This document shows positions 10,951 to 24,320 of a stretch of 64,000 nt of DNA, piece by piece. This stretch comes from Sipunculus nudus. Its lineage: Eukaryota > Annelida > Sipuncula > Golfingiida > Sipunculidae. The notes beneath the pieces were generated by a model that was not told where the DNA came from, did no database searches, and worked only from the letters and a program-made list of their open reading frames with translations. Where the stretch lies: assembly GCA_026874595.1 (NCBI GenBank), contig CM049321.1, positions 5,820,979 through 5,884,978 of the forward strand, read 5' to 3'. Each line of letters opens with the position of its first letter. Within the stretch, counting starts at the first letter, position 1. A program made the position numbers and the translations under genes.

Positions 10951-13900
10951 ATTTCATGCGGCTGCATAGCCCAAAAATAATGCACTCCTCAACTGCGTTT
11001 CTTCATCACTGGTGCAATGTGGAGTACATAAATTACCCAACCTATAAACTATGATTACTTTATACACAACTTTGCTATTCAACATATTTCTATTGATTTA
11101 TGTTCAGTACATCTATTTGTATCAATGAAAACATTATTGTCTATTCTCAGCACTATTCGGCACCCAGGAAGTGAAAACATACACATGATAGTACACAGAC
11201 CTGATGCATTATGAAGGACTGCCGCTAAATGGAAAATGTCTACCGGGATGTTAATGCTTAAATTTGCCCTGGACAAATAAATAAGTTATTGATGTTAAGC
11301 GAGTTTCATACTTTCCAGCATGGTAACTATTGATAACAGGCCTTTCAACAGGGAAAGTAATTTAAACATTGGCATGTTACCACCATAGGAAATATTTGTA
11401 TTCAATCTCCTTTCTAAAAGTAACAGCTATATAATCTCAATTAACCCTTTTTAAGGGCCAAATGTATATTATGGTTTAATTGTCAATAAGTTTTCTTATA
11501 TCAATCTTCACATGGAGTTATGTATAGACTAGCCAATGGCGCCATCTATTGGTCAGAATGTAAACTAATTAAAGTAATCACAATTGAGAACATCCTGGTC
11601 TGGCATTGACAACTGTCATCATATATTAGACAGGTCCTGGACATGTAAAAACTGCCATTTTTCCGGTCAAGGTTATCTCAGTGAAATCTGGTAGTTCAAA
11701 TTCAATATGGCCGCCAAAATGACTAAAATGTTATATTGAAGAATCCTATCAGGAGAAATGCAGATTTTTTCCCACCTCTTTGTGATGATAATAGGAAATG
11801 ACCATGAACCGATTTGTTGGTCGCCCCAGCAGAACCCTATTGCAGTTAAATCAAATATGGCCGCCGGGAACATCACGCTTTTTGGAAAATAGCTATATCT
11901 CCTGTTCTGGCAGAGATATGACTATAAATTTGGTGTCTAGACCTAGGTTTTCAGGAGTTAAATTTGCCATCAATATTGAAATTACGTCATCATGTCATGA
12001 GCGAAATTCGACGGCCGTCAACGGCGATGTCCGTAATCTGTTTATTGATATTTCTTGTGATTTGCAACAGTAACAAAAAAATGACTTGCAACAGCAAAAC
12101 CCAGAATAAGTGGCATAGAGAGAAAGTGTTGAAGACATGCCTGGAGTCAACAGAAGAAATAGATTTAGTTCGGTATCACTGTGTAAAGAGAATAGTGAAA
12201 TGGGCTAACTGTAAATACATGCCCTTTCCACTGTGCAGAGACTTATTCAGGCTTTTGCTGCAGCAGGTCACAAATAATTATTTGGACGAGATATAGATTT
12301 TCAGGTTCATGAAAACTGTTCACCAACTTTTTTACAGTCTTTTATTCACTTCTTGTATCATGAAACACAGGGGTCCTTAACCAAGTTTAATGAGGAAAAA
12401 AACATGGCTGCCTTGTAAGGCCAAACAGTATTAGAGAGCCGGAAAGGCTCCATACAGATCATGGATTTTTTTCCTTATTCATTGATATCCAAGTCACTAT
12501 AAACATCATCTCGGTCAGCGAATCCATGTCACTAACGTCTGGAGAAGTATGAGGTGCTGATTCAATGTCACTCATTGTCGTAAATTTCATCAGCTCCGAG
12601 GAATCCGTAGTCACTGCTCTTTGTCGTTCATATTTGAGGCCTGCAGTGATTTCCTGCCGAGGTAGAGGTTGTTCATCTCCTGTAATCCCATATGCATCTT
12701 TCTCCTAATCGGGATGACCTGAAAATAAAATATGAATCTCAGACCGTTCATTAAATCTTTAGTTTCATTGTCTTTTTTTCTGTTACGTATCTCCCTTCGT
12801 TTTTCCCTTCTTTTACCCCTAGCTCTTGATCCTCCTCCTCTTGGCTTGTAAGTTGTATTTTTCCATTAACAAGGGGCAGTTCACTGCCAGTGTCTTCAGC
12901 TGTTTTTTTCTACGTTTGCATCATAATCGGCACAGCCAACGGGATAAACTTTGTATAACTAATACGGACAGTTATGGCATTATTTTTGTGAGAAATGTCA
13001 TGGTTAAGAAGCTGTAGAAACCTCTATCTGTATATTCAGGATACTCAATGGTAGTTTTGAGACACTGGTACCATATAGATGTCTGCAAGTCACTGCTGTT
13101 CATATGCTCATTAGTGCCGTGTTCGTGGGGCAGGATGCTCATGCTTGATTTCACCTTTTTCTTGTTGTATATTCTGATCTGAGTTTGCACGCGGGATTAT
13201 AATTCGAGCCCTGGGTACATGCAAGTTTGGAAGAAATTCTTAGCTTTGGTGGTGTCCTGAATCGAATCATCTGACCTTCTATGTCAGGGAGGAGGTGGGA
13301 CTTGCCCTGATGCAGCATCTTCTTGATTGGCTTCTTCTTATCAATATCGTACGTGTATGAGGTGGTATCAGAACCAGTGATACTGTAGATCTCCAAAATG
13401 ATCAGCTACTTTCCTTATGCTAATTTAGCGAAGATCTACCTTCATAAGCCAGTCATGTAATGGCTTGCAGGTGGAATAAGCATAGCACAGGAGGAACATG
13501 ATGTCCGTGTCAGTGCCTCTGATTATCACTGGATTTTTGCACCACGAGGCGTGTAACACTAGCCTTGTATCTGATTCTGTGTGGTTACATTATTCTAATT
13601 CCTGCATGTTTGCATTTGTCAGCAGCAAGGTTTTTTCTTCCGCTGTCACTGTAGGAGGGGGTCTCAGGTTGGTGTGATGGCATCTGACTTGTAGTAATTT
13701 ACCATAAATATGACAAATTCTGTTATGTTTTCATAATTGTGCATAAACATGTCCAAGTCTTTGCAACTTGGCATAATTTGCTCAGGACTGGTGATGTAGA
13801 TTCTTCGGCCAGCAGTAACCCGGCCAATTTGAATTAATTCCTTGGTTGTAGCTGTGCTGTAGGAATCAAATATTATTTCCAGGGCCAATTGCTTGTATTT

Positions 13901-16069
13901 ACTATTAGACCGGCAGAACTCCAACAGGGCATCTGCACATTCCCCTAAACCTGTTAAGAAGAGGGGGATAGTCTTGACAGCTGCCAATCCACCAATAAAC
14001 CAAAGACATTATTGAGTGCTGCTTTTAATCCTAGACGGAGATCTCTATCTGGAGTGGCTAAAGCAAGCAGGACAACTGTAAGAAGGTAAGAATGTGCCTC
14101 TACGGGTGAGGTGACTTTGCCTACCAACAGGCCAAAAAATTGCCTAATGAGAACATTCACAGTTTTTAGCTCCATCTTTGATTTCTCCAGGCCCGTCTTA
14201 ATTTTTAAGATTCACAATCTTCTCAAAGCAATTTTTTCCCGTATTCTCATGTGGCTTTGAGTCTGATGTCACGAAACTCATTGTACTGGTTTTTCTCCAG
14301 CTTCTGTTGATGGTAAAAGCCCTTCCATAATATCATGGCTAATTTCGACACCTGTTTTCATATGACGAGCTGGAGCACTGGAGAAAGGATAGAAGTTTCT
14401 ATACAGCTGTACAACTAGTGTAGAAACCATGTTGTCATGATAACTTCGTGTGCTTATATTTATCTCTTTATGAATTGAAGACGTATGTCTTACCTTTCTT
14501 TTAGTGTAGCTTAAATCTCTGCCATCATATGGCTAGTCTTGATAAAAGAATATGTTGTATGCTCACTGGTGCTGTATCCGCTCTACATCAAACCTCCTCT
14601 TACCTTTACCTCACGGTTGACTGTGGTCTCCGTGAGCATGTCTCCGTAAATGGTAGAAAATGGTTCCGCCGATAATGACCCTCCAAATCCATTCTAAACT
14701 AGGTCCTCCCACGCGTCCAGCCATCGATCTTCACATTTTGCAGGTTGGCATGCTGTAATGTGAGGTGTCTTGCGTAATTTATGTGTCCGAAAGCAAAGCC
14801 CTTTGGCAGTAGAGCACGATCAGGTGCCATGCGAGTCTCCATAATTTTCTCCCAAACTGCCATAATGAGACAGAGGAAAACAGATACATTCCTGAGGTAC
14901 TCTACCGTCATTTTCGCTTGTGTGCCTTCAGACGTCTGTAGTGATGAAGATATATCTTTGAATCAAGGCAGGCCCAGCAGAGATTGGAGATTTTCAGCAC
15001 AAAGGTTGTACCTCAGTTTTGCAATCGCTTGTCTCGTATCCTGGTCAAGTTTGTTCCTAACTTCATCTGACTTGATTCGATGCCCGAGTAGTGCCTCATT
15101 GGACTGCTTGTGCAGGCGAATACTCGGTGCAAAATGACGACTTTGTAGTGCGGGGGCAACAGAGCCATCAGCAACTGCTCCACTGTCAACCCACTAATCA
15201 CCGAAACCGTGACAGGCGTACTACTTATACAGGATCTAAAGGTCACCAGAATTGTATAAAAGTCACCATGAGCGGTATGATCTTATTATATTTCTTGATT
15301 GGGTCAGGATATTATCAACATCTTAATTATGATAGCCTCATCTGCGTGTGCAAAGATATAATCTAGTTCAAGGTTTTCTGCCACTTGAACTTTTATGTTC
15401 CTGTACCATTTGATTACATTGTCCCCTGGTGGCAAAGGAACAACATCTGGAAGATACTCAAGCTTGCATTTAGTGGTTCCTCCTTACTATCAGTGATGCT
15501 ATGTATTGTGGGACTCAAAGTAGTTCCTAATGGTAATCATTAACCCGTAAAAAAGCCATTTCCCAACTTTGACTGACAGCTGAGATTTTCTCTCCGCTGC
15601 CTTCCTTGAAACTGTTACGTATGCAAGTGCTTTTTTTCTCCGATGAGAGATTGGCCTAGAGATGGCATTATAAATGCACTGAAGGGGTCTGTGGCTATCA
15701 AACAGGCTGAACATTTAGTGTGCTTCCAAAGGCCCCTTTACTGCTTCTCTTTGTGATACCTTGCGACGGATAAGCTTCGCAAATGATTTTGTCAGATCAC
15801 TTTCCTGGAGACCATGGCATTCAAATATAACTGCAGAATATGATAAGGGATTTATATTGCTTGAATGTACCACAAGCCCTTTTCTAATCTTATGAAATTC
15901 GATGGGATTTCCGAATATCTCTGAAAGCCTTAACTTACTAATGGCCGTATTTGTGATGGGTGGGTCGATAAGACTATTCTCACTGCTAAGTTCTTTGATA
16001 TTTTCTAACAGCTCGGTCAGAAGAAAGGATCTTTTGGTCCCTGACAACATTACTCTGAATCAGATGGAA
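10951..16069. repeat. Segmental duplication copy A2
   Basis: Direct partner of 1-5118, offset about 10.95 kb. It starts at 'atttcatgcggct' and ends at 'agatggaa' (16069), after which the copies diverge completely. This copy continues into the rest of the element, up to about 17661. The left limit may be set by the window start rather than the true breakpoint. Confidence 0.95.
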
Positions 16070-16330
16070 TCATTTGTCCATGATTATAGTCTGCAATCTC
16101 TACTGTTCTTCCCTGTCTGTAGTCGGCTACTTCATGCTATACATGTAGGTTAAGTTATCGTAGCTCGTCTTATGGTATTACAGATCAAACGCAAACACGT
16201 GGTAGGATGATCCACTGAGAAGAACTTCTAGTCGCTTTGCTGCAGGATACTTGTTTTTCCCATGCTTTATTTTCAAGTCCATGGACTATTTCATTTTACT
16301 GAAAGCGTTCTCCTCTGAGCATCGTCCCAG
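12470..16330 (-). pseudogene. Decayed element gene, copy 2
   Basis: Same gene as in copy 1, in the fuller element. Open pieces are 16050-15715, 15714-15499, 15246-15013, 14911-14699, 14175-13954, 13987-13664, 13396-13151 and 13190-12972. A 1-nt deletion near 13670 shortens the piece that runs on to 2641 in copy 1. The codon that is TGA in copy 1 (2643-2641) is TAA here (13592-13590). Beyond 16069, minus-strand Lys/Arg-rich coding-like sequence (16150-16330, e.g. KIKHGKNKYPAAKRLEVLL) may be an upstream exon absent from copy 1. Not functional as read. Confidence 0.72.
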
Positions 16331-16339
16331 GCCACTATC

Positions 16340-17200
16340 ATTGATATGATTCATATCATAATTAGTCTCCAAGTCACACATAAAATAGAGTTCTTTTTTC
16401 TCTAATGATCCTCTGCTAATTCGGCATGGGAGGACTTAAGCTTGCTCAGTTTGTTCGGGAACCTGTTCTGTAGTACTGGTACCCTGCCCGGGGTGGGGGG
16501 GGGGGGGGGTGGGTCTGCCTTGAATCGATACAACCTTATTCGAAAACTTACTACGGTCCCCAGAAAACCGTGGTCTTGTTAAATTAAATGCAACATATAG
16601 TGGCTGGGAGCATAACACTTCGTCAATACCAGCCCATCTATCAACCCAAGCCAGAAGAGACTGCGATCAACTGGACCCCACCTCTGCAGTTTCCTCATTG
16701 TCCTCGATGGGTTCATTGCAAAGACTGCATCTCACCTGTCGGTTACTTTAGGACGAATAAATGGTGTCAGTGCCATATTGGAATAATCTGGCTGTCACAA
16801 AGGTAAAACACACTCCAAGGTCTTTATCAACTTTTAACTACAGATTCACTGAATCTTGGTCAGGGGCGCCTCATTGTCTTCTTGTGGAATGGACTCATAT
16901 AATCTGATAATACACCTGAGATTAGTTTCTGTGATGAAATTCTCTAACAGAACTTTTATCTTCGTCTGAGTGTAGAGGAATCAAGGCTCTGACTCTAAAT
17001 GTGCTACCACTCAACGACTCATCAAAGCGAGGCAGGATAAGGCAGCCATCTTGGGGTCATGGCACCTGTTGAAGATATTGTGGCTAAAAGTAACGGAACG
17101 TATTCCTTGACCTTGAAAATCTGTTTCGGTCCTAGGATTACTTTTGCAATTGCTGTACAATATGGGAAACACCAATGAGTAGATTATGGACATCGCCATT
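16340..17200. other. Right interior of the transposon-like element
   Basis: No recognisable coding sequence. It contains a G tract near 16495-16510 and short minus-strand frames (16618-16436, 17199-17011) without known motifs. It lies between the element gene and its right terminal repeat. Confidence 0.4.
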
Positions 17201-19210
17201 TGTGGCCATCTTGAATTTTTCTGATAACCTAATGGCCTAATTTTAAATATGATGGCATATTTGGATTTCTCGACACTAAAAACCTAGGGATAGACACTAA
17301 ATTTACAGATATTTCTCTGCCAGAATGGGACCCGTATCTATTTTCCAAAAAACATGGTGGGCACGGCGGCCATATTGGAATTAACCACTAATAGCGTTCT
17401 GCTGTAGGAACCAACTAATTGGGTAATGTTCATTAAATATAAACAGCCCAAATAAGTGGGGAAATGTCTGCTTTTTACCTGATAGGGTTCTTCAAGATAA
17501 CGGTTGAGTTATTTTGGCGACATATTGGAATTTTGCGGCCAAATTGCATTTGATGCAAAATTCAAAATAGCCCAAGACATAGTTTTAAAGAGCATGTCTC
17601 AAACTACTAAGAAAACTTTGACTGAAAAAATGGCTTTTTTTTTGTAGCATGGACTTGTCTGTAAAAGCCATAACTCCAAATCGTGCTGAGCAACCAAAAA
17701 TGTAGCATCCCGGGTCTCCGTGGATTCTTAAAAGGGGTTTTGAGAAACTAAAAACCACATGAAAAAGCCAATATTTTATACTGGCCTACGTTTATTAATA
17801 TATTAAGATAGTCAATATAAAAAAGGTAAATTTGTGGATTCAAGTAATTATAAACCAATCATGAGCAGTTAACACAAATGTGCCATGCCGAACAAATTAA
17901 ATGATTACAGTTACGTGATGAGACCAGGTTTCACCGTATACATACAGACCGGTCGACATATTCATATTCAGGTCGGGGTTACAATTTTGTCCAGGTCCAT
18001 GGCCAGATTTCTCGTGACGTAACGGCCCGAACCACATAACAATCTCTCCACACTCATTAAACCACAAAACTAACTTGACCTCTTGTAACTCTCACAGGAC
18101 AGTCACGGATCTTTACCTATGCTCTCTGAACACATAATTTTCCCACTGATATTTTTTTTTATTTCTAATACTCTTTTTGAAGAACCAACGGATTGCAAAA
18201 CGGAAATGAAATTTGGTGGTCAATTCTTGAGTTTTCTTTGACGAGATGAATCACCGACATCATATTTTCCTAAAATGCATATATTAAAAAACTAAGAAAG
18301 ATATCATTACTAACCTGGCCCCCATATTCGTCATTTACACATGTCTGTAAAAGTCTGTAAAAAACGTTTAAATTTTCTAGGTTAAATGGTTTATTCGGAA
18401 ACCAGGTTAAACTGAAAATTTGTTGATATATCTGTCAAATCGGTTTTCGCATGCTTGAACACAAATTGGTATCACCAGTAATGTTTTGAATCTTATATTA
18501 AGTTAAATTTTTCATCCATTTGTCTGTATATGTTACAGATGAAGTTGAAAATGACCATTGTAATCTCAAAATACGGCACTTTTTGACATCTGTGACCTAA
18601 AAAAAGGGTCAAGGTTACTTAATAAGCCAAATTTTTGGATTATTGTAAAGTTAATTCTTTGTTAGTGGCGAACAAATCGGATAAAAAAGTGGCAGAATAA
18701 TTAGAAGAAGAAGATGAATATTAATGCTGAAAACAAATATGTACACCTACAGGTCGATAGGTGGAGATAATGAGTTAACCATAATGCTTCTTCCTCTCAA
18801 AGCGTTCCCCGGTTTAGGTCATCTGATGCAAACGTTACTGATTACTCCAATCTCCCACCAAAGTCGTCCATAACTGGACGCATTCGAACCAATTTACAAC
18901 ATCGTACTTTATACAATTACAACATGTATGCCGTACCCGGGGGGGGGGGCACAAACATACACACCTGATGGTGCCTCCATTCACCATTTATCTTATTATT
19001 TCTTATGAGTCTATTTTTACTGCCAACTGCCATCTCGCGAGACAGAATTCAAAACACATTACTTTAAGTTAATGAGAATATCAGCTTGCTTATAATACTA
19101 TTACATTCCCTACTTTCTCCGTTGAAACTAAAACAAAAAAAAAAAGAAATCAATTACCAAGTTATGCAAATATAGAGCACGTACAATCTGCGCCCTTGCC
19201 ACCTGGCGGA

Positions 19211-19285
19211 AGTATAATAATAATAAAAATAATAATTTATAATAATAATAATAATAATAATATTATAATTATTTTAATAAAACAA
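19211..19285. repeat. (TAA)n microsatellite
   Basis: Imperfect ATA/TAA triplets for about 75 bp within block B1. Confidence 0.9.
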
Positions 19286-19424
19286 CAAGGAGAGTACAGG
19301 AACTGGGAATGGGGATGGTGTCAAAAGTGAGGGCTAACAAAGATAAGTTGTAAAGATGTAAATAAACTTTATGTAGTTTACATGGATTGTACAAATAGTC
19401 ATGAAAACTAATCTAAACACTCTT

Positions 19425-19565
19425 CATAGCTCAGTTGGTGGCTCCGGTAGTTTGATAGATCAAGGAAACTGGAAAACCAAAAGAAACCAATGAAATAGAT
19501 AAACAACTATACAAACTAATCTCATAATCACGCCGGGGATCGAGTGCAAGTTCGAGTTCTTCATT
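19425..19565 (+). repeat. tRNA-derived SINE in B1
   Basis: A-box-like 'atagctcagttggtggctc' and B-box-like 'gcaagttcgagttct'. The same insertion is found at the corresponding place in B2, so it predates that duplication. Confidence 0.65.
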
Positions 19566-21789
19566 TCTTTTGGAAATCGAGTCGGGTTCAACATCAAATT
19601 ATATATGTCAGTACTAGAAACTGACAGGTCAGGAAAGACTCCGCAAAATAGCCGAAAGACATCCTGTTGGGCTGAATGATGCTTGAAAAATATAATAAAA
19701 TACAGATTGGGACAGATTGAATTGATTAAAATAAATTTTTGAACAACCGAAAGATGTCAATATTTAATAATTTAAAGTTATGTATTATGATATGGAAGTG
19801 GAGCATCCCATGGCAGAGACATAATTACATCCGGTGAATTAGGTGGGAGCATGGTCAGCATATAATGAATTCGGGTGGCCCTGTGACCTTGACCTTTGAC
19901 CTTGTGATGTTATTAGCAATTGAGGCATGTATGTAAGATGAAAGGTTTGTAATGAAAAGTGTTGCGTAAATGAACCAAAACGTATTGAAGAAGTTGGTCC
20001 TGTTACCTAGGTCTGTGACCCTAAAGTTTACAAAGTTCTGACTAGAATGATAATAGATTATTTTTCAAGCTTGAAACCAATTAGTTAACCCAAATAGATG
20101 TGACCATCCAGAAAAAAATATGTAAACCTGACCAGTTTGACTTTGAGCTTTGAACTAATAAACCCAAATCAACAGGCTTCTTTCCGTATTGCTCGGTGAG
20201 CTCTATGTGCAAGATGGTAAAATCTGGATGAATGTTTAGCTTAAATGCATCTATCATCTTTTTTTAAAGATGTGAGACTGGTGATCATGACCTTTGACCT
20301 CATGGCCGCAAATGAAAAAAAATATCTCTATACAATAGACCAGCAGGGCAATTCTCATATTTTCTAGATGGTTACAGTTTATAAGAAAAGCCCGTGCGTA
20401 ACATTTTTGTTGATAGTCTTCATTAACATATAACTGATATTTCATTAAAATAACTAAGAATGGACAATTGGGCAACGCTTTATCTCACGTTTAGCAAGGG
20501 TATATTCAAACTAAAGTTGATCCGTTTTTCGCATAGTTATAAACGGAAAATGTGTGCTTGTCACTTTCTATATCTACAGTTCAACAATTTAAATAGTTGT
20601 TCCCGTTACACATTGTAAATACACTTTGTTGGCTAAGTTATCGATCACTCATGTCAAGGTTATACGTCTGTTGGCCAGAGAATTCGGTCCAAAACTAATT
20701 GTATTTGAAGTAAATGTAATTATAATTGCTATTCAAGTAATTGTGATTGTAATCGATTACATTTTTAAAATATTGTAATTGCTATTGATTTCCTTTTGAA
20801 AGTAATTGTTTGAACAATTACTGTTCAAATACTTTTGGTATATTAATCTCATATGAATAATTCTATCAAACTGTCAAATGAACTGAAGCATATCTGCTCG
20901 TTCCTTATGTACTTTAAACACATGCATTTTTAATAATATCTTTATTATGTCAGGCTACTAGATTATGATTGAACAAAACGTTTCCATCAACGCTTTCCTT
21001 TTGTAAAGACTTCAGATTACCCGCAATCACTTAAAGCTTATCCCTTGGGTAGTCTGAACCTAATTTCAGGTACCCCAACACTATAAAGGTTACCATCTTG
21101 CACTATTATTTCAATGATAAATGTTAATACTTTTAACCAATTATATATATTATTTCAATAAAACCCATTTAAAAGGTGAAATCAGTCCTACACAAGTTGT
21201 CGCATATTGTTAACAAAATTATAAAAAAAAACACTTCGCCAAAGTGCATTATTTACAAGCAAAAAGATATGCAAAGGTTCAAACTATTTTGGGAAATCAA
21301 GAACTATTTAAAATTTATGTCAATATACACAGAGTAACAACTGCTTTGAAATGGTAATTTAAAATCGTAGGGGATATCTGAAACCGATTTCTAGGTAACG
21401 GGTGGGGGGGGGGTAAGTTTTCAGCCCGACCTCCTTCTCTTAATCTGAAGGGGGAGGGAATGTGAAATCCGAAATAAATAAAAATCCTACACCGGCACAT
21501 GCACTTATTTCACCTGTCTTATTCTTTGAAATGGTTCTATGTGCAAGAACACATAGTAAATGTGTATCTGTGTGCTATGTTACAAAACTAGAGTATGATC
21601 TTGCCAAAACATGAAGACACATGAAGTAAGAAACATAAAAAATATACTGGTTTGATGACTGATAATTTTGACTTGTCAAGTTGTATGATACAGCCACCAG
21701 GTGGTGTGAGCACTTTGCAAATGTTAAGCTATCTAGCTGAGAGCGGGACAAGTTTATTTTTCATTCATGTAGAGGAGAAGGCAGAATTT

Positions 21790-22520
21790 AAATCAGCGAC
21801 GTGATCTGACCCGTTATCGGTTATAGTAACCAAAAAGACGATATAGATAATCATATTTGCCTCTATTGGTACAAAGGGTATCGCAGCAGAGTCACAGAGC
21901 TCCTTGTATTTCATTAAGATGGTTATCCAACCCCATGGACACTTAATCTTCATGTAATCATGGCATTTACAATCACATGATTGGTCGCTCTTCTTGCAGA
22001 CAATGTGTATTCTTAGTGCGACATTGTAATACTTGACCACACGGAAAACTAAGTTTAAATGTCTGGTGGGTACATGTAAACCAGAAGATTTGCTGTGTTT
22101 TTTTCCGTATATAATATTTTAATGATATACATTCGACATTCAGCAATACAAAGGTCGAAATGGACATAGATCAAAAATATGTATTTCATTCTAAATATAT
22201 AACACCAGATGACACGTTATTCTTGAGACTTCTACGGGCGACAATTCATGTAAAAGACTAACACTTGAACGGTCCTAAAACCCGTATGTACCAGGTGGAA
22301 ACATACACTTAAACAAAAATTATTACCATTAAATCTTCTGTTCTCTCTATTTTAAAGGTTAATTTCAACCCCTGTGGTTTTTCTGGTATTCAGCAGTTTA
22401 TAACTTTCGGCTCCACGCTGTTTATTATCGAGGATAACAGGATAGCTGATACCGTATCGAGGTTGCACGAACCTTCCGCCTACGCACGTTTACATAAAGT
22501 ATTGTCTGAGAGTGTAATTA
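21790..22520. other. Non-coding stretch
   Basis: No recognisable gene. Short minus frames (22040-21765, 22167-21973) have no known motif. It lies between block B1 and the recombinase fragment. Confidence 0.4.
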
Positions 22521-23090
22521 CATGATATTGTGTTTCAGATAGCCTTGAACGGACGTTAGATGGTGAAGTGCTCAACTTCCTGCAACAAACCTATGCTCCC
22601 TCGACACAAAAGGTTTATGGACCTCACAGCTGCACTTACCTTGCCTTTTGTATGGCGATGGGGTACTTCCCAGTACCAGCCAATACCGGTGTTTTATGTA
22701 GGTATGCAGTGATGTTGGGTAGAACACTGAAGTACTGTATAGTTGGTCAATACATGAATATTATCACCGCTTTACATCTAGAATGGAATTTGCCTAATAC
22801 AATGAGTAATAACTTTAAGTTTAAGTGTTTGCTAAAAGGGATGCGAAGTAGCTTAGGTGATACCCCTCGCAGAAAGTTGCCAATTACACCTGACATCCTG
22901 CGTAAAATATTGTTGCACCTAGGTGTTCAAACAGTGTTCGAGGCAAATCTTTGGGCGGCCTCCCTATTAAAATTTTTACCATGTTACGGCGCGGGGACGT
23001 ACTAGTGACGGCAAAGTCATCCGATGAGCGCATACATCTCCAACGACAGGATATAACGTTTTATCATTGGGGAATAGAAGACCATATTCT
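22520..23090 (+). pseudogene. Tyrosine-recombinase fragment (DIRS/Crypton-type integrase)
   Basis: An open frame at 22568-23002 (also open a little upstream, from about 22537) resembles the N-terminal arm-binding domain of eukaryotic tyrosine recombinases: FLQQTYAPSTQKVYGPH, then CRYAVMLGRTLKY, LLKGMRSSLGDTPRRKLPIT, ending with WAASLLKF. A frameshift between about 22955 and 22980 moves the homology into the frame open at 22981-23130, which begins MLRRGDVLVTAKSSDE and covers the start of the catalytic domain. The later catalytic motifs (second Arg, His and the Tyr) are not seen. It is a truncated, frameshifted relic of a DIRS- or Crypton-like element; which of these is unresolved. Confidence 0.7.
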
Positions 23091-23269
23091 TTTTTTTTCA
23101 TTTGTTTTCGCTTCAGATTATATAGATTAGTTCTATATTCATGCTTCATCATTGGTGAGATTTTTTATGAACTTAATTTTTAAGATAATCATTTTAAAAA
23201 CATTAAAGACAGTTCACATGATTGTACAGGACGCCACAAGATAATGAAGTCGGTCTATACAAACATTCA

Positions 23270-24320
23270 TAATTCATGGTCTTCATCACATGTACCTTTA
23301 AGTTTACCCCATTTCATAATATGTTTAGATATAACACCTTTATCATTAGCTATGTAGCTTTCTGTAACTTCTGTTTTTGCTAAAATCTTTTTAAACATTG
23401 GAAACAAAAAAAGATGAGTTGTTCCCTCTTGGTATATACAATACATCATTTTATGTTATGTTCTAGTTTGGAGACCTCTTCTTCCAATAGTTTACCCTTT
23501 TCCTTAAACTTTCTGACTTTATCTTTACTATATTAAATAGTATACTCTCTAATCTTGTAATTTAAGTACATCCATGTAAATCTTGCTGTGTCACTTCTTG
23601 CTTGCTTTTAATTCGTTTTTTCCATACATTAATTTCATATTTAATAGCACTTATATATCCGTTATCATTAATTAATCATTATTGAAACACCAGTGCGATG
23701 GTCCTCTGCTGACATCTATTAATATGATTACTTTAAACAAAACTGCTGAGTGATCAGTGCTTAAGGCAGGAATGATATCACAATATTCAACAAGTGACTG
23801 AACAGTGTTTGATATAAAAATAATTAAGGCGCCTCTGAATTAAAGGAGTTGAGGATCGCAAAGTAAAAGTTTCCGCATTTTCATGTTTTACACGCCATAT
23901 ATCACATATATCTAATAGTCCCATCATAGAACATAGTTTATTGACTGAAGCCTGTTTCACATTTGTTCTGCCTCCATCAGCATCATGCTCAGTGAGATGT
24001 ACATTAAAATCTCCTCCCCAGATAAGATCAATATTTCAATTATTAGACATGTTCATTATTTCCTCAAAACATTTTGAAAAAAAGGCAACTTGCTGTGATT
24101 CATAATTTAGTGGATAAGTGTTAACAATCATGCAGTGTAGAACTTCAATTTTACATTCAATTAGAATATATCTTTCATTATTATCAATATTCTTATCAAT
24201 TTCCTTAAATTCAACATTTTTACCGAAAAGTATAGATAATCTGAAATTGTATATTATCTGCCATGTTGCTTGTGTAGAGTTACTTCTCTCATAAGTATGG
24301 GGTATTTAATTTATAAAAAA
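23270..24320 (-). pseudogene. Non-LTR retrotransposon (LINE) endonuclease-domain remnant
   Basis: The minus strand reads as an apurinic-type endonuclease domain. It starts with NNERYILIECKIEVLHCMIV and TYPLNYESQQ; then come GGDFNVHL at about 24020-23997, MGLLDICDIWRVKHE, PLIQRRLNYF and, after a frameshift, LSTDHSAVLFKV at about 23765-23737. The catalytic Asn of GGDFN and the C-terminal SDH-like motif (TDH) are present. Below about 23640 it decays into the linker before reverse transcriptase, which is absent. The L1/Tx1-like wording of the domain is suggestive only. Confidence 0.75.

Larger units (their letters stand above)
11628..17661. mobile_element. DNA-transposon-like element with ~0.4-kb terminal inverted repeats (fuller copy)
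   Basis: The left end (about 11628-11980) and right end (about 17200-17661) are diverged inverted copies. For example 'ctctgccaga' and 'aacctagg' at 17283-17325 are the reverse complement of sequence at 11905-11960, and 'ttgactgaaaaaatggc' near 17618 mirrors 'gccatttttccggtcaa' near 11653. The body holds a decayed minus-strand gene. The outer limits are supported by an older paralogous site (24790-30190) where left and right flanks are contiguous. No clear target-site duplication is visible. An Academ-like (XPG-nuclease-bearing) or other cut-and-paste identity is possible but unproven. Confidence 0.7.
17680..21790. repeat. Ancient duplicated block B1 (partner 25040-30190)
   Basis: Collinear but diverged and indel-rich match to 25040-30190. 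Anchors are 'atcgtgct.agc.acc' at the start, 'agttaaccat..tgcttctt' (18775/26065), SINE heads (19430/26635), 'acccaaatcaaca' (20163/28549), 'attcggtccaaa' (20681/29098) and 'gtagaggag.aagcagaa' at the end. No coding sequence is supported. Confidence 0.85.
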
